In this document: one piece after another, positions 52,420-63,920 of the stretch
Numbering within the stretch: position 1 is the stretch's first letter
How the letters are laid out: the number at the start of each line of letters is the position of its first letter
NCBI RefSeq assembly: GCF_003096555.1
Contig: NZ_QEKM01000001.1
Location: forward strand, 1,488,001 to 1,552,000
Length of the DNA stretch: 64,000 nucleotides
Direction of reading: 5' to 3'
Source: Simplicispira sp. 125
GTDB lineage: Bacteria > Pseudomonadota > Gammaproteobacteria > Burkholderiales > Burkholderiaceae_C
Notes under the pieces: model-generated
What the model was told of the DNA's origin: nothing
The model's database searches: none
The model's input: the letters and a program-made list of their open reading frames with translations, nothing else
Program-made: the position numbers and the translations under genes

Positions 52420-52725
52420 TTATCTACGGCGGCGCAGCAGATAGCGGAACACAAACCCCGGAAAGGCCAGCACGATGAACATGGCCCCGGTAACAGCGTA
52501 AAACTCCCAACCCTGGGGTGCAATCTGGCCGACGCCCTTCTCCAGAAGCAGTGCCAATCCGCCCACTAAAAAGTACAGCACGACAAGCTCTATCAGCCGT
52601 AACAGCAGCTTCTTGTGGGGCACCAGGGCGGGCCCCACGACCAGAACGCGCTGGTTCACAAAAGGAAGATTGGCCGCCACGCAGGCGACCAAAATCACGA
52701 GCCATACCAGACCGGATTGCGACAC
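52420..52725 (-). CDS. DUF2818 family membrane protein
   Basis: A 101-aa protein with about three hydrophobic segments: the first is LVWLVILVACVAANLPF, the second is LIELVVLYFLVGGLALL and the third is TGAMFIVLAFPGFVFRYLL, ending in a basic tail LLRRRR. DUF2818 genes commonly follow nuoN in Burkholderiales. Its role is unknown, and a small accessory or assembly role for complex I is only an idea from position. It begins 13 bp after nuoN. Confidence 0.88.
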   Translation of the reverse strand: MSQSGLVWLVILVACVAANLPFVNQRVLVVGPALVPHKKLLLRLIELVVLYFLVGGLALLLEKGVGQIAPQGWEFYAVTGAMFIVLAFPGFVFRYLLRRRR

Positions 52726-52738
52726 GACAGACTACGAC

Positions 52739-54232
52739 TCAGGACGACAAGGAGCGCATGATGGCGTCCGCGCACAGCGTCATCAGACCGCCAGGCAACA
52801 AACCCAACACCAGCAGCAAAGCACCATTGAGCGTCAGCACCATGCGCACGTCCAGAGGCGCCGAAATGGCCCCCGTCGTGAGCGGTGCATCAAAGTACAT
52901 GACCTTGACAACGCGCAGATAGTAAAACGCACCTACCAAGGACATCAGCACCGCAAAAACCGCCATGACGATGTACGGAGTCTGGCCCGATGCCAGCAGA
53001 GCCTGCAGCACCGACAGCTTGGCATAGAAGCCCACCATCGGAGGGATACCCGCCATGGAGAACAGACACAAGGCCAGGATACCGGCGTAAAGCGGACTGC
53101 GCTGGTTCAGGCCCGCCATGTCAGCGATTTCCTCGCTCTCGAAGCCCTCGCGCGCCAACAGCAGGATCACGCCAAAAGCAGCCAACGTGGTCAACACATA
53201 GGTCACCACATAGAACATGGAAGCGCTGTAGGCAGCCTCGACCGTGGCAGCATCTACATGGCCATGGACGACGCCGGACATCAGACCCAGCAGCACAAAA
53301 CCCATCTGGGAGATGGTGGAGTACGCCAGCATACGCTTGAGATTGGTCTGTGCAATGGCTGCCAGGTTACCCACCAGCAGCGAACCAATCGCCAGCACTG
53401 CCAGCATCTGCTGCCAGTCAATCGCCAGGGGCAAGAGACCATCGACCAACAAGCGCATCACGATGGCAAAGGCGGCCAGCTTGGGCGCACCACCGATCAT
53501 CAAAGTGACTACCGTCGGCGCACCGTGGTAGACATCAGGCACCCACATGTGGAATGGCACAGCCCCCAGCTTGAACGCGAGGCCTGCGACCACGAAGACC
53601 ACGCCGAACACCAATACCTGGTGGCGAATCTGGCCTGAGTTGACAGCCTTGAAAACTTCGCCAATGTCCAGCGATCCAGTGGCACCATACAGCATGGACA
53701 GGCCATACAGCAAGAAACCGCTGGCCATGGCACCAAGCACAAAGTACTTCATGGCGGCTTCGGTCGCAGTCGCATGGTCCCGGCGCAGCGCCACCAGGGC
53801 ATAGCTCGACAGGGTCAGCAACTCCAGGCCCAGATAAATCACCAGGAAATTGTTGCCACCAATCATGATGAACATGCCCAGCAGTGAGAACATGCCCAGG
53901 GTGAACAATTCGCCGCCACGCAGCATGCCGCGATCGCCTGCATAGGGCCTGCCGTACACCAGGGTCACCATCATCGCCAGGGTGGCAAAGCATTTGAGCC
54001 AGTTGCCCATGGCGTCGCTGACAACCATGTTGCCAAAACCATAGAAGGTGTTGCCGCTACTGGCATACACACCCTGCAAAACGGCGACCACTGCCAACGT
54101 GAGCATGGTCAGCACATAAGTGCCGGTGCGCCGTGGGCTGGAGACGCCCAGATCCACCAGCGCAATCACGCAGGCCATGACCAGAAGCAGGATCTCCGGA
54201 TAAATCGCAAGCCAACTGATGTTGTCTATCAT
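52739..54232 (-). CDS. nuoN: NADH-quinone oxidoreductase subunit N
   Basis: A 497-aa antiporter-like membrane subunit of complex I, one of three proton-pumping units (L, M, N). It has about fourteen spans, and the conserved blocks [20 protein letters not shown] and [20 protein letters not shown] (with the pump Lys near LKRMLAYS). It ends [15 protein letters not shown]. It is the last nuo gene in this operon on the minus strand and lies 24 bp after nuoM. Confidence 0.96.
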   Translation of the reverse strand: MIDNISWLAIYPEILLLVMACVIALVDLGVSSPRRTGTYVLTMLTLAVVAVLQGVYASSGNTFYGFGNMVVSDAMGNWLKCFATLAMMVTLVYGRPYAGDRGMLRGGELFTLGMFSLLGMFIMIGGNNFLVIYLGLELLTLSSYALVALRRDHATATEAAMKYFVLGAMASGFLLYGLSMLYGATGSLDIGEVFKAVNSGQIRHQVLVFGVVFVVAGLAFKLGAVPFHMWVPDVYHGAPTVVTLMIGGAPKLAAFAIVMRLLVDGLLPLAIDWQQMLAVLAIGSLLVGNLAAIAQTNLKRMLAYSTISQMGFVLLGLMSGVVHGHVDAATVEAAYSASMFYVVTYVLTTLAAFGVILLLAREGFESEEIADMAGLNQRSPLYAGILALCLFSMAGIPPMVGFYAKLSVLQALLASGQTPYIVMAVFAVLMSLVGAFYYLRVVKVMYFDAPLTTGAISAPLDVRMVLTLNGALLLVLGLLPGGLMTLCADAIMRSLSS

Positions 54233-54256
54233 CTCGTGTCTCTCAGTTCAGTCTGG

Positions 54257-55732
54257 TCAGTTCAGCTTGGACAAGGCCACATGCTTGAGCAGCTCGGCCA
54301 CGGAAGCATCCATCACGTCGGTGAAGGGGCGTGGGTACAGACCCATATACAGCACGGCGAAGCCCAGCAGGGCCAGCACGAAAAATTCGCGGCTGCTGAT
54401 GTCCAGCAGGGCTTTGACATTGCTGTTGCCGACCGGCCCCAGATACACCCGCTTAAACATCCACAGACTGTAGGCAGCACCCCAGATCAGCGCCGAGGCC
54501 GCAGCCAGGCCGATCCAGAAATTGGCTTTCACGGCAGCCAGAATCACCATCCACTCACCCACAAAACCCGCAGTACCCGGCAAACCGCAGTTGGCCATGG
54601 TGAACAACAAGGCAAAGGCAGCAAAATTTGGCATGGTGTTGACCACACCGCCATAGTCGGCAATTTCACGCGAATGCATGCGGTCGTACAGCACACCAAT
54701 CGAAAGGAACATGGCAGCCGAGACAAAACCATGCGCGATCATCTGCACGATGCCTCCCGACACCCCCAGGTCATTGAAGACGAAGAAGCCCAGGGTCACA
54801 AAACCCATGTGCGCCACAGACGAGTAGGCCACGAGTTTTTTCATGTCCTTTTGCACCATGGCCACCAGACCCACGTAGACCACGGCAATGAGCGACAACG
54901 CGATCATCAACCAGGCCCACTCGCGTGAGGCATCGGGGGCAATGGGTAACGAGAAGCGCAGGAAACCATAGGCGCCGAGCTTGAGCATGATGGCGGCCAG
55001 CACAGCAGAACCACCAGTGGGCGCCTCGACGTGCACGTCAGGCAGCCAGGTGTGCACCGGCCACATTGGCACCTTCACGGCAAAGGCCGCGAGGAAAGCA
55101 AAGAACAACAATGTTTGCGTGCGCCCATCCAGGGGGAGCGTATGCCAGGTGGCGATATCGAAGCTGCCTGCCGACTGGTTGTACAGGTAGATCAGCGCGA
55201 TCAGCATCAGCAAAGAGCCCAGCAGCGTGTACAAGAAAAACTTGAACGCAGCATAGATCTTGTTCGGCCCACCCCAGATACCGATGATGAGATACATCGG
55301 AATCAGCGTGGCTTCGAAGAACACATAGAACAGCATTCCATCGAGAGCCGCAAAAACACCGATCATCAGGCCCGACAAAATCAGGAAGGCCCCCATGTAC
55401 TGGTTCACCCGCACCGTGATCGACTCCCAGGAGGCAATCACCACGATGACGGTAATGAACGCCGTCAGGGGCACAAACCAGAACGAAATGCCATCTACAC
55501 CAAGGTGGTAGAAGATGTTGAAACCTTCGATCCAGGGGGTTTTCTCAACAAACTGCATCGCTGCAGTGCCGAGCTTGAAACCCTCATAGAGCGGCAAGGT
55601 CACTGCAAACCCCGCCAAAGCACCAATCAGGGCCAACCAACGCACGGCCCCCGCATGCTTGTCGCTGCCAAAAGCCAGCAACAGCGCGCCGAACGCGATG
55701 GGCGTCCAGATAGCAAGACTCAACAAACCCAT
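54257..55732 (-). CDS. nuoM: NADH-quinone oxidoreductase subunit M
   Basis: A 491-aa antiporter-like subunit. It begins MGLLSLAIWTPIAFGALLLA. Conserved stretches are FFEATLIPMYLIIGIWGG, with the key Glu of the pump, and FAVKVPMWPVHTWLPDVHVE and KKLVAYSSVAHMGFVTLG. It translocates protons on quinone reduction. The ATG follows nuoL by 13 bp. Confidence 0.97.
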   Translation of the reverse strand: MGLLSLAIWTPIAFGALLLAFGSDKHAGAVRWLALIGALAGFAVTLPLYEGFKLGTAAMQFVEKTPWIEGFNIFYHLGVDGISFWFVPLTAFITVIVVIASWESITVRVNQYMGAFLILSGLMIGVFAALDGMLFYVFFEATLIPMYLIIGIWGGPNKIYAAFKFFLYTLLGSLLMLIALIYLYNQSAGSFDIATWHTLPLDGRTQTLLFFAFLAAFAVKVPMWPVHTWLPDVHVEAPTGGSAVLAAIMLKLGAYGFLRFSLPIAPDASREWAWLMIALSLIAVVYVGLVAMVQKDMKKLVAYSSVAHMGFVTLGFFVFNDLGVSGGIVQMIAHGFVSAAMFLSIGVLYDRMHSREIADYGGVVNTMPNFAAFALLFTMANCGLPGTAGFVGEWMVILAAVKANFWIGLAAASALIWGAAYSLWMFKRVYLGPVGNSNVKALLDISSREFFVLALLGFAVLYMGLYPRPFTDVMDASVAELLKHVALSKLN

Positions 55733-55745
55733 TTTTGTTCTTCTC

Positions 55746-57767
55746 CTACTTGTTGAGCAAGACGAAATACGTCATGAGCACGAAGATGCCCAAAATCATT
55801 ACCAGAGCGTAGTGGTAGACAAAACCGGTCTGCACCTTGCGCACGATGCCGGCCACCCAACCCACAACCTTCCAGGAACCATTCACCAGCACACCATCGA
55901 TCAAGGCCTGGTCGCCACCCTTCCACAGTCCAACGCCCAGTGCACGGGCGCCACGAGCGAGGATGTTCTCATTGATCCAGTCAAGGTAGTATTTGTTTTC
56001 CAGCAAGGTGTAGATCGGCTGGAAAGCGCGCTTGATGGCAGCAGGCAAAGCCGGGTTGACCATGTACATGTAGTACGACAGGGCAACACCTGCCACCGCC
56101 AGCCAGAACGGCGCCGTCTGCAAACCATGCAGCGCCATGCCCACGGGGCCATGGAAAATCTCTGTCAGCTTGGCCATGGCAGGATGCAAAGCTGTGTTGA
56201 CGAAAATTGCATCCTTGAAAAATTCACCGAACAACATCGGCTGGATCGTCATGAAGCCGATCACCACCGACGGAATGGCCAGCAGCACCAACGGCACCGT
56301 CACCACCCAAGGGGATTCGTGCGGCTCTTTGTGGTGATGGTCGTCGTGACCATGACCATCATGGTGGTGCGCGTCCGGGTTCTGGTCAAAGCGTTCCTTG
56401 CCGTGGAACACCAGGAAATACAGGCGGAACGAATAGAACGCGGTAACGAAAACCCCGGCCAACACCGCAAAGTGTGCAAAACCTGCTGCCGGCAAATGGC
56501 TGAAATGCACAGCCTCGATGATGCTGTCCTTGGAGTAAAAGCCAGCGAACAACGGGGTGCCGATCAGCGCCAGCGATCCCAGCAGCGAGGTGATCCAGGT
56601 AATGGGCATGTACTTGCGTACGCCGCCCATCCAGCGGATGTCCTGGTTGTGGTGCATACCGATGATGACCGAGCCCGCAGCAAGGAACAACAACGCCTTG
56701 AAGAATGCGTGCGTCATCAGGTGGAACACGGCAACCGAGTAGGCGGAAGCACCCAAGGCCACGGTCATATAGCCGAGCTGCGATAGCGTCGAATAGGCCA
56801 CCACTCGCTTGATGTCATTCTGGATGATGCCCAGAAAACCCATGAACAGCGCCGTGATGGAGCCAATGATCAGAATGAAATTGAGCGCCGTATCGGACAA
56901 CTCAAACAGGGGCGACATGCGCGCCACCATAAAGATGCCCGCCGTCACCATGGTAGCCGCGTGGATCAGCGCAGAAATGGGGGTCGGGCCTTCCATCGAG
57001 TCGGGCAGCCAGACATGCAGCGGAAACTGCGCGCTCTTGCCCATGGCACCAATGAACAGGCAGATACAGACCACGGTGATCAGCATCCAGTCGGTGCCCG
57101 GGAACGACAGCGCACCCAACTCACCTGCCTTGCCAAACACCTCAGCGTAATTGAGGGTTCCAGCATAAGCCGCAATCAACCCAATGCCCAGAATGAAGCC
57201 GAAGTCACCCACACGGTTGACCAGGAAAGCTTTCATATTGGCAAAGATGGCCGAGGGCTTGTTGAACCAGAAGCCAATCAGCAGGTAGGACACCAAGCCA
57301 ACGGCTTCCCAGCCAAAGAACAGCTGGAGCAGGTTGTTGCTCATCACCAGCATGAGCATGGAGAAGGTGAACAGCGAGATATAGGCGAAGAAGCGGTTGT
57401 AACCGTCGTCTTCTTCCATGTAGCCGATGGTGTAGATGTGCACCATCAGCGACACAAAGGTCACCACACACATCATCATGGCTGTCAGCCCATCGACCAG
57501 AAAGCCGACTTCCATTTTCAGGCCACCCACCACCATCCAGGTGTAGATAGTTTCATTGAAGCGGGCACCATCCAGCGCCACGCTCTTGAGGGTCATGGCA
57601 GAGAGGATGAATGCCGCCAGCACGCCCAGAATGGTAAGCGTATGGCTCAGCCGACGGCCGATCCAGTTGCCCCCGAAGGTCGTACCGAAAACACCGGCCA
57701 GCACGGCGCCCGCCAGCGGTGCCAGTGGAACGGCCAGTAGCGTTGAAGCAGAAAGGGTTTGACTCAT
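55746..57767 (-). CDS. nuoL: NADH-quinone oxidoreductase subunit L
   Basis: A 673-aa antiporter-like subunit with a long lateral helix at the C-terminus. The core has LQLFFGWEAVGLVSYLLIGF, FPLHVWLPDSMEGPTPISAL and LIHAATMVTAGIFMVARM. A His-rich stretch, NPDAHHHDGHGHDDHHHKEP at about residues 459-478, interrupts a cytoplasmic loop; it could bind nickel or zinc. It follows nuoK by 27 bp. The C-terminal lateral helix links it to the other pumps. Confidence 0.97.
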   Translation of the reverse strand: MSQTLSASTLLAVPLAPLAGAVLAGVFGTTFGGNWIGRRLSHTLTILGVLAAFILSAMTLKSVALDGARFNETIYTWMVVGGLKMEVGFLVDGLTAMMMCVVTFVSLMVHIYTIGYMEEDDGYNRFFAYISLFTFSMLMLVMSNNLLQLFFGWEAVGLVSYLLIGFWFNKPSAIFANMKAFLVNRVGDFGFILGIGLIAAYAGTLNYAEVFGKAGELGALSFPGTDWMLITVVCICLFIGAMGKSAQFPLHVWLPDSMEGPTPISALIHAATMVTAGIFMVARMSPLFELSDTALNFILIIGSITALFMGFLGIIQNDIKRVVAYSTLSQLGYMTVALGASAYSVAVFHLMTHAFFKALLFLAAGSVIIGMHHNQDIRWMGGVRKYMPITWITSLLGSLALIGTPLFAGFYSKDSIIEAVHFSHLPAAGFAHFAVLAGVFVTAFYSFRLYFLVFHGKERFDQNPDAHHHDGHGHDDHHHKEPHESPWVVTVPLVLLAIPSVVIGFMTIQPMLFGEFFKDAIFVNTALHPAMAKLTEIFHGPVGMALHGLQTAPFWLAVAGVALSYYMYMVNPALPAAIKRAFQPIYTLLENKYYLDWINENILARGARALGVGLWKGGDQALIDGVLVNGSWKVVGWVAGIVRKVQTGFVYHYALVMILGIFVLMTYFVLLNK

Positions 57768-57794
57768 TGTGGAGAACCTTGCGTGTCTGGCGTC

Positions 57795-58103
57795 TCAACC
57801 CTGCAGGGTGTCGAGAGCGTCCGCATTGATGTTGGACTTGTTGCGGAACAACAGAACCAAGATGGCCAAGCCGATGGCCGACTCGGCTGCAGCCACGGTC
57901 AGGATGAAGAAAACGAACACCTGCCCGTGCATATCGCCAAGGTAATGTGAGAAGGCCACAAAGTTCATGTTGACCGCCAACAGCATTAGCTCAATGGCCA
58001 TCAGTAAAACAATGAGGTTCTTGCGATTCAGAAAGATACCAATGACAGCCATTGCGAACAGCATGGCTCCCACGGTCAAGAAATGTCCCAGCGTCGGTGT
58101 CAT
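57795..58103 (-). CDS. nuoK: NADH-quinone oxidoreductase subunit K
   Basis: A 102-aa three-span membrane subunit. The Glu-bearing segments are [20 protein letters not shown] and [20 protein letters not shown], which are essential for the proton path. Its start overlaps the nuoJ stop by 4 bp, so they are translationally coupled. Confidence 0.97.
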   Translation of the reverse strand: MTPTLGHFLTVGAMLFAMAVIGIFLNRKNLIVLLMAIELMLLAVNMNFVAFSHYLGDMHGQVFVFFILTVAAAESAIGLAILVLLFRNKSNINADALDTLQG

Positions 58104-58768
58104 GCTTTTTTCTCCTCGGCAGCAGGCACGACTGGCGCACTTTCTGGTGCCTTTTGTGTGACCGCCATCTTGACCACCTGCAACCGATCGGCTGCGCGCA
58201 CCCGGACTTGCATTGCCGGATTGATGGCCTTGCTCTCCTTGCGGTTGCGCAGGGTCAGCGCGATGGCAGAAATCATGGCCACCAACAGAATCACGGATGC
58301 AATTTCCACCGGATACAGATAGCGCGTATACATGAGTTGACCCAATGCCTTGGCATTGGAAAACGCAACCGCATTGCCTGCCGCATCGACCGCCGCCGCC
58401 ATCGCCTTGGGTTCTTCAATGCCACGGAAACCGCCCATGAGAACTGCGGCCATTTCCAAGGCGATGAGCGCACCCACGGCGGCGGCCAAGGGAAAGTGTT
58501 TCCAGAACCCTTCGCGCAGACCCTCGACATCAATATCGAGCATCATCACGACGAACAGGAACAACACCATCACGGCTCCCAGGTACACCAGCACCAGGGC
58601 AATTGCCAGGAATTCAGCCTTGAGCAGCAGCCACAAGCCGGATGCTTGCGAAAACGCGAGGATCAGGTGCAACACGGCGTGCACCGGATTGCGTGCAGAA
58701 ATAACCCGGAAGGCTGCATAAAGCAGCACGACCGAAAACAGATAGAAAAAACCAGTCTTGGCGTCCAT
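58100..58768 (-). CDS. nuoJ: NADH-quinone oxidoreductase subunit J
   Basis: A 222-aa membrane subunit with five spans. It starts [20 protein letters not shown] and contains [20 protein letters not shown], the family core. The C-terminal extension of about 50 residues is polar ([15 protein letters not shown] and beyond) and longer than in E. coli, as is usual in betaproteobacteria. Confidence 0.96.
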   Translation of the reverse strand: MDAKTGFFYLFSVVLLYAAFRVISARNPVHAVLHLILAFSQASGLWLLLKAEFLAIALVLVYLGAVMVLFLFVVMMLDIDVEGLREGFWKHFPLAAAVGALIALEMAAVLMGGFRGIEEPKAMAAAVDAAGNAVAFSNAKALGQLMYTRYLYPVEIASVILLVAMISAIALTLRNRKESKAINPAMQVRVRAADRLQVVKMAVTQKAPESAPVVPAAEEKKA

Positions 58769-58812
58769 GAATCGGTTCTTTGTAGAGGTCTGGCGTAGGG
58801 ATGCGCGCCGCT

Positions 58813-59322
58813 TCAGCGGTACTTGGCGTCTGCGGCCTTGGCGGCAGCAATTTCGCCTTCATAGCGGTCACCCACGGCCAGCAACATGTCTTTGGTGAAA
58901 TACAGGTCGCCACGCTTTTCGCCGTGGTACTCAAAAATATGCGTTTCGACGATGGAATCGACCGGGCAACTCTCTTCGCAGAAACCGCAGAAAATGCACT
59001 TGGTCAGGTCGATGTCATAACGGGTCGTCCGGCGTGAGCCATCGTCGCGGACATCCGACTCGATGGTGATCGCCATGGCCGGGCAAACCGCTTCGCACAG
59101 CTTGCAGGCAATGCAGCGCTCCTCGCCATTGTCATAACGGCGCAAGGCATGCAGGCCGCGAAAGCGCGGAGAAACGGGTGTCTTTTCTTCTGGGAACTGC
59201 ACTGTCACCTTACGGCGAAAAGCGTAGCGACCTGTCAGGGACATACCCTTGACGAGTTCAACCAGCAGAAAACTTTTGAAAAAGTCCCGGATGGAAAAAG
59301 ATGCAGCAGCAACGGCAGCCAT
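58813..59322 (-). CDS. nuoI: NADH-quinone oxidoreductase subunit I (4Fe-4S ferredoxin type)
   Basis: A 169-aa peripheral subunit of the connecting module. The two 4Fe-4S motifs are [20 protein letters not shown] and [20 protein letters not shown], which hold clusters N6a and N6b on the electron path to quinone. The N-terminus is an amphipathic helix binding the membrane arm. It lies 44 bp before nuoJ. Confidence 0.97.
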   Translation of the reverse strand: MAAVAAASFSIRDFFKSFLLVELVKGMSLTGRYAFRRKVTVQFPEEKTPVSPRFRGLHALRRYDNGEERCIACKLCEAVCPAMAITIESDVRDDGSRRTTRYDIDLTKCIFCGFCEESCPVDSIVETHIFEYHGEKRGDLYFTKDMLLAVGDRYEGEIAAAKAADAKYR

Positions 59323-59337
59323 TCGTGTGTCCCCGCT

Positions 59338-60414
59338 TTATTTCCAGATGTTCCACGGCGAGAGCAACCAGCCCCCGACGATAAGCAGCCACACCAGGGT
59401 GACTGGTATGAAGATCTTCCAACCCAAACGCATGATCTGGTCATAGCGGAACCGGGGGAAGGTGGCGCGAATCCAGATGAACATGGATACCACCACAAAG
59501 GTTTTAATACCGAGCCAGATCCAGCCGGGGATGAAGTCCAGTGCGGCCACCGGCGAAAGCCAGCCCCCCAGGAACATCAGCACCGCCAGAATCGACACCA
59601 GCCACATGCTGGCATATTCAGCCAGGAAGAAGATGGCAAAGCCCATGCCCGAATACTCGACCATGTGGCCTGCCACAATCTCGGCTTCGCCTTCAACAAC
59701 GTCGAACGGGTGGCGGTTGGTCTCAGCCACGCAGGAGATCAGGTAGACGATGAAAATGGGCAGCAGCGGCAACCAATTCCAGGACAGGAAAGAAACGCCC
59801 ATGCTGGCAAATGTTCCCTTGTTCTGGCCCATGACGATTTCGGTGAGATTCATGCTGCCCGACACCATGATGATGACCAGGAAACAGAATCCCATCGCAA
59901 TTTCGTAACTCACCATCTGCGCCGAAGCACGCATGGCGCCGAGGAAGGCGTATTTCGAATTGGACGCCCAACCTGCAATGATCACGCCATACACCTCGAT
60001 GGAAGTGATGGCCATCACCAGCAGCAAACCTGCATTGACGTTCGTGAGGGCTGTTTCGGGGCCAAAAGGAATCACGACCCAGGCAGCGAGCGCCGGCATG
60101 ATGGCCATGATGGGCCCCAGCACGAACAATCCTTTGGAAGCTGCAGATGGCTGGATGATTTCCTTGGTCAGAAGCTTCACCGCATCGGCAATGGGCTGCA
60201 GCAATCCCAACGGCCCTACGCGGTTGGGGCCATGGCGCACTTGCATGAATCCCAGCAGCTTGCGCTCCCACAGCGTGAGATAGGCGACAGCGCCCATCAA
60301 AGGCAGCAGCAGAACAACGATCTTGATCAGAATCCAGAGCACGGGCCATGCAGTCCCCGTCCACCAACCCTGCGCAAGAAGGTTCAGACCAAAGTTGTAG
60401 ATGGCATCAATCAT
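59338..60414 (-). CDS. nuoH: NADH-quinone oxidoreductase subunit H
   Basis: A 358-aa membrane subunit with eight spans that helps form the quinone-binding chamber. It contains [36 protein letters not shown] and [24 protein letters not shown] sequence, with the acidic residues of the E-channel. It overlaps nuoG by 4 bp (ATGA). Confidence 0.97.
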   Translation of the reverse strand: MIDAIYNFGLNLLAQGWWTGTAWPVLWILIKIVVLLLPLMGAVAYLTLWERKLLGFMQVRHGPNRVGPLGLLQPIADAVKLLTKEIIQPSAASKGLFVLGPIMAIMPALAAWVVIPFGPETALTNVNAGLLLVMAITSIEVYGVIIAGWASNSKYAFLGAMRASAQMVSYEIAMGFCFLVIIMVSGSMNLTEIVMGQNKGTFASMGVSFLSWNWLPLLPIFIVYLISCVAETNRHPFDVVEGEAEIVAGHMVEYSGMGFAIFFLAEYASMWLVSILAVLMFLGGWLSPVAALDFIPGWIWLGIKTFVVVSMFIWIRATFPRFRYDQIMRLGWKIFIPVTLVWLLIVGGWLLSPWNIWK

Positions 60415-62549
60415 GCTGGCGCTCCTTCACGGCCCAGACGGGCATCTGCCGTCAGCTGCAGGGAACTTGCACGCCGCACCAGCCCGTCGAGCTGGTAAAT
60501 GGATGCCACCACGGGCTCGGCCACGGCGCCCGTTGCCACGTGCGGGGTGACCTGCGTTGCATTGCCCAACCGCTCGGCAGGCACTGCATTAACCAGCCCT
60601 GCACTCGCTCCAGTGGCTTTGGACAGCACATCCTGGGATGTCTCAAAGTCAAAGCCCGGCAGATCCATCAAATTGGCCAGCACGCGCAACACTTTCCATG
60701 CCGGGCGTGTTTCGCCCAGGGGGCGAACAACTGCATGGAAACTCTGCAAGAGCCCCTCGGCATTGACAAAGCTGCCAGAAGTTTCCGTGAAGGGGGCAAT
60801 GGGCAACAGTACGTCGCTGAATTCCATATTGGTCTTAAAGGGGCTCAGGGTGACCACCATGTCCACCTTGGACAAAGCAGCAACCGCCTGAGCGCCAGCA
60901 GCGCTGTCATATACGGGTTCATTGTTCAGCAAGAACAAGCCCTTGAGCCCACCCTCCAACATCTGGGCGGCGTTCAAGCCTCCCTTTCCGGGCATGGCAT
61001 CAACCCACTGCGCACCAACCGTGTTGGCGGCTTCGGTGAGATAACCCACCGTAGCGCCTGTTTGCGCGCCAATCCAGTTGGCCAGTGCCAGCAGACTTGT
61101 CGCCTGTGCATGGTGCGCAGCGGCGTTGCCCAACAGCACAGCCTTGTGCTCTCCAGACAGCAACGCCAAGGCAATCGCACGTGCGGTTTCGTTGTCCGAG
61201 CGCCCCTCATTCACGGGAGCAGTAACGCCTTTTTCCTGGGCCACGACCGCAGCAACGTCGGCCAGGGCATGCGCCCAAGCGCCGGGCGCGGCCAACAGTG
61301 TCTGCGCAACGGGCATAGCCCAGTCACGCGCTACTGCATCAATAGCCATGACCGTACAACCCTTACGGGCTGCCTGGCGAATGCGCTGCGCAAACAAAGG
61401 ATGGTCTTTGCGCAGAGAAGAACCCACGACCAGCACCGATTGAAGTGTGGACAGCGACGCAATCGACCGGCCCAACCAGCGCACACCCTCGGGCGCGGTG
61501 AAGTCGGCATGGCGAAGACGGTGGTCGATATTGCTGCTTCCCAGGCCGCGCACCAGCGCACCGGCCAGGTACAACTCTTCCAGCGTACTGTGCGGACTCA
61601 CCAGTGCACCGATGCTCTGGGCGCCCTGCTCTTTCTGTATGCACCGCAGGCCATTGGCCACATATTCCAGGGCCGTCTGCCAATCCACCTCGGCCCACTC
61701 GCCACCCTGCTTGAGCATGGGGTGCATCAGGCGTTCTTCGCTGGCAAGAGCCTCGTACGAAAAACGGTCCCGATCGGCGATCCAGCATTCGTTGACGTCT
61801 TCATTCTCGAACGGCAGGACACGCATGACCTTATGGTTCTTGACCTGAACGATCAGATTGGCGCCTGTGGAGTCGTGCGGACTGACAGACTTCCGACGCG
61901 AAAGCTCCCAGGTGCGGGCGCTGTAGCGGAAAGGCTTGCTGGTCAGCGCACCGACTGGGCAAATATCGATCATGTTGCCCGACAACTCCGAATCAATGGT
62001 GTCGCCCGCCACCGTGGTGATCTCGGAGTGCTCACCCCGATGGATCATGCCCAGCTCCATGACGCCGGCGACTTCCTGGCCAAAACGTACGCAACGTGTG
62101 CAATGGATGCAACGGGTCATTTCCTGCATGGAAATGAGCGGACCGACATCCTTGAAGTGCACTACGCGCTTTTCTTCTTCGTAGCGCGTAGAAGATGCGC
62201 CGTAGCCCACGGCCAGATCTTGCAGCTGGCACTCGCCACCTTGATCGCAGATGGGGCAATCCAAGGGATGGTTGATCAGCAAAAACTCCATGACCGACTT
62301 CTGGGCCTGGATGGCCTTGTCGCTCTTGGTACGCACGATCATGCCCTGGGTGACAGGGGTCGCGCATGCTGGCATGGGCTTGGGCGCCTTCTCCACATCC
62401 ACCAGGCACATACGGCAGTTGGCGGCGATGGACAGTTTCTTGTGGTAGCAGAAGTGGGGAATGTAAGTGCCTGCCTTCTCGGCTGCATGCATCACCATGC
62501 TGCCTTCGGCAATTTCCACTTTCTGACCGTCAAGTTCAATTTCAACCAT
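60411..62549 (-). CDS. nuoG: NADH-quinone oxidoreductase subunit G
   Basis: A 712-aa peripheral subunit. The N-terminal 2Fe-2S part has [20 protein letters not shown]; then [20 protein letters not shown] and [18 protein letters not shown] hold 4Fe-4S clusters, followed by [20 protein letters not shown]. The molybdopterin-like C-terminal domain is inactive in this family. It passes electrons from the NADH module. It starts 15 bp after nuoF. Confidence 0.96.
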   Translation of the reverse strand: MVEIELDGQKVEIAEGSMVMHAAEKAGTYIPHFCYHKKLSIAANCRMCLVDVEKAPKPMPACATPVTQGMIVRTKSDKAIQAQKSVMEFLLINHPLDCPICDQGGECQLQDLAVGYGASSTRYEEEKRVVHFKDVGPLISMQEMTRCIHCTRCVRFGQEVAGVMELGMIHRGEHSEITTVAGDTIDSELSGNMIDICPVGALTSKPFRYSARTWELSRRKSVSPHDSTGANLIVQVKNHKVMRVLPFENEDVNECWIADRDRFSYEALASEERLMHPMLKQGGEWAEVDWQTALEYVANGLRCIQKEQGAQSIGALVSPHSTLEELYLAGALVRGLGSSNIDHRLRHADFTAPEGVRWLGRSIASLSTLQSVLVVGSSLRKDHPLFAQRIRQAARKGCTVMAIDAVARDWAMPVAQTLLAAPGAWAHALADVAAVVAQEKGVTAPVNEGRSDNETARAIALALLSGEHKAVLLGNAAAHHAQATSLLALANWIGAQTGATVGYLTEAANTVGAQWVDAMPGKGGLNAAQMLEGGLKGLFLLNNEPVYDSAAGAQAVAALSKVDMVVTLSPFKTNMEFSDVLLPIAPFTETSGSFVNAEGLLQSFHAVVRPLGETRPAWKVLRVLANLMDLPGFDFETSQDVLSKATGASAGLVNAVPAERLGNATQVTPHVATGAVAEPVVASIYQLDGLVRRASSLQLTADARLGREGAPA

Positions 62550-62564
62550 ATGCTTTTCTCGCGA

Positions 62565-63920
62565 TCAGGCAGAAGTTGCGGCCTGAGGATTCGGTTTCCG
62601 GATCATTGCAGCGAACTCCGGCCGGTAATGCTTGAGCATGGCTCGTACAGGCATCGCTGCCGCATCCCCCAGGGCGCAGATGGTGCGTCCCATGATGTTG
62701 CTCGCCACGGAGTCGAGCACGTCCATGTCGGCGGGTCGTCCGTCGCCACGGTGAATGCGATCCACGAGGCGCCACAGCCACCCTGTACCCTCACGGCAGG
62801 GTGTGCACTGACCGCAGGACTCGTGCATGTAAAAATAGGAAAGACGCTTGAGCGACTCGACCATGCAACGGCTGTCGTCCATGACAATGACCGCGCCTGA
62901 ACCAAGCATCGAGCCAGCCTTGGCGATCGAGTCGTAGTCCATGGTGCATTCCATGATGATCGACGCGGGCAGCACGGGCGAAGAAGAACCGCCAGGGATC
63001 ACCGCCTTGAGCTGCCTACCTTTACGCACGCCACCAGCGAGCTCCAGCAACCGAGAAAACGGCGTACCCATCGGAACCTCGTAGTTGCCTGGGCACTCCA
63101 CATCACCGCTCACCGAGAAAATCTTGGTTCCACCGTTATTGGGCTTGCCACAGGCAAGGTAGGCAGCGCCACCATTGCGAATGATCCACGGCACGGCCGC
63201 AAAGGTTTCGGTGTTGTTGATCGTGGTCGGCTTGCCGTAGAGGCCAAAACTGGCCGGAAACGGCGGCTTGAAGCGGGGTTGACCCTTCTTGCCTTCCAGC
63301 GACTCCAGCAAAGCTGTTTCCTCGCCGCAAATGTAGGCACCAAAACCATGGTGTGCATGCAGTTGGAACGTAAAGCTGCTGCCGAGAATGTTGTCACCCA
63401 GATAACCGGCCGCACGGGCCTCTTCCAAGGCCGCCTCGAAGCGCTCGTATACCTGGAAAATTTCTCCGTGGATGTAGTTGTACCCCACCGTGATGCCCAT
63501 CGCGTAGGCCGCAATGATCATGCCCTCGATGACGGAGTGCGGGTTGTACATCAGGATGTCGCGGTCCTTGCAGGTGCCCGGTTCTCCCTCATCGGAATTG
63601 CACACCAGGTACTTCTGACCAGGAAACTGGCGGGGCATGAAGCTCCACTTCAAACCCGTGGGGAAACCGGCACCGCCGCGACCGCGCAGGCCTGATTCCT
63701 TGACGGTCGCAATGACCTGGTCCTGCGTCAGCGCTTCGCCGCCGTTTTTGCCGAGCATCGTGCGCAGGGCTTGATAGCCACCGCGCGCCTCGTAGTCCTT
63801 GATACTCCAGTTCGAACCATTGAGGCCCGCATAGATCTGGGGCTCGATATGGCGGTCATGAAAACAGGTCTCAATACCGGCGGCCTGAAATTGCAAAAGC
63901 ACCTGGGTTGCCGTGGTCAT
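62565..63920 (-). CDS. nuoF: NADH-quinone oxidoreductase subunit F
   Basis: A 451-aa subunit that binds NADH and FMN. The NADH/FMN motifs are [20 protein letters not shown] and [15 protein letters not shown], and the cluster N3 ligands lie in [20 protein letters not shown] chose the ATG at 63920; a GTG one codon earlier is possible. Its start overlaps the nuoE stop. Confidence 0.97.
   Translation of the reverse strand: MTTATQVLLQFQAAGIETCFHDRHIEPQIYAGLNGSNWSIKDYEARGGYQALRTMLGKNGGEALTQDQVIATVKESGLRGRGGAGFPTGLKWSFMPRQFPGQKYLVCNSDEGEPGTCKDRDILMYNPHSVIEGMIIAAYAMGITVGYNYIHGEIFQVYERFEAALEEARAAGYLGDNILGSSFTFQLHAHHGFGAYICGEETALLESLEGKKGQPRFKPPFPASFGLYGKPTTINNTETFAAVPWIIRNGGAAYLACGKPNNGGTKIFSVSGDVECPGNYEVPMGTPFSRLLELAGGVRKGRQLKAVIPGGSSSPVLPASIIMECTMDYDSIAKAGSMLGSGAVIVMDDSRCMVESLKRLSYFYMHESCGQCTPCREGTGWLWRLVDRIHRGDGRPADMDVLDSVASNIMGRTICALGDAAAMPVRAMLKHYRPEFAAMIRKPNPQAATSA

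Noticed and set aside
60348..62900. An 850-codon open frame on the plus strand opposite nuoG and nuoF
   Set aside because: It is the antisense of strongly supported nuo genes, a frequent result of high GC content, and has no recognisable domain.
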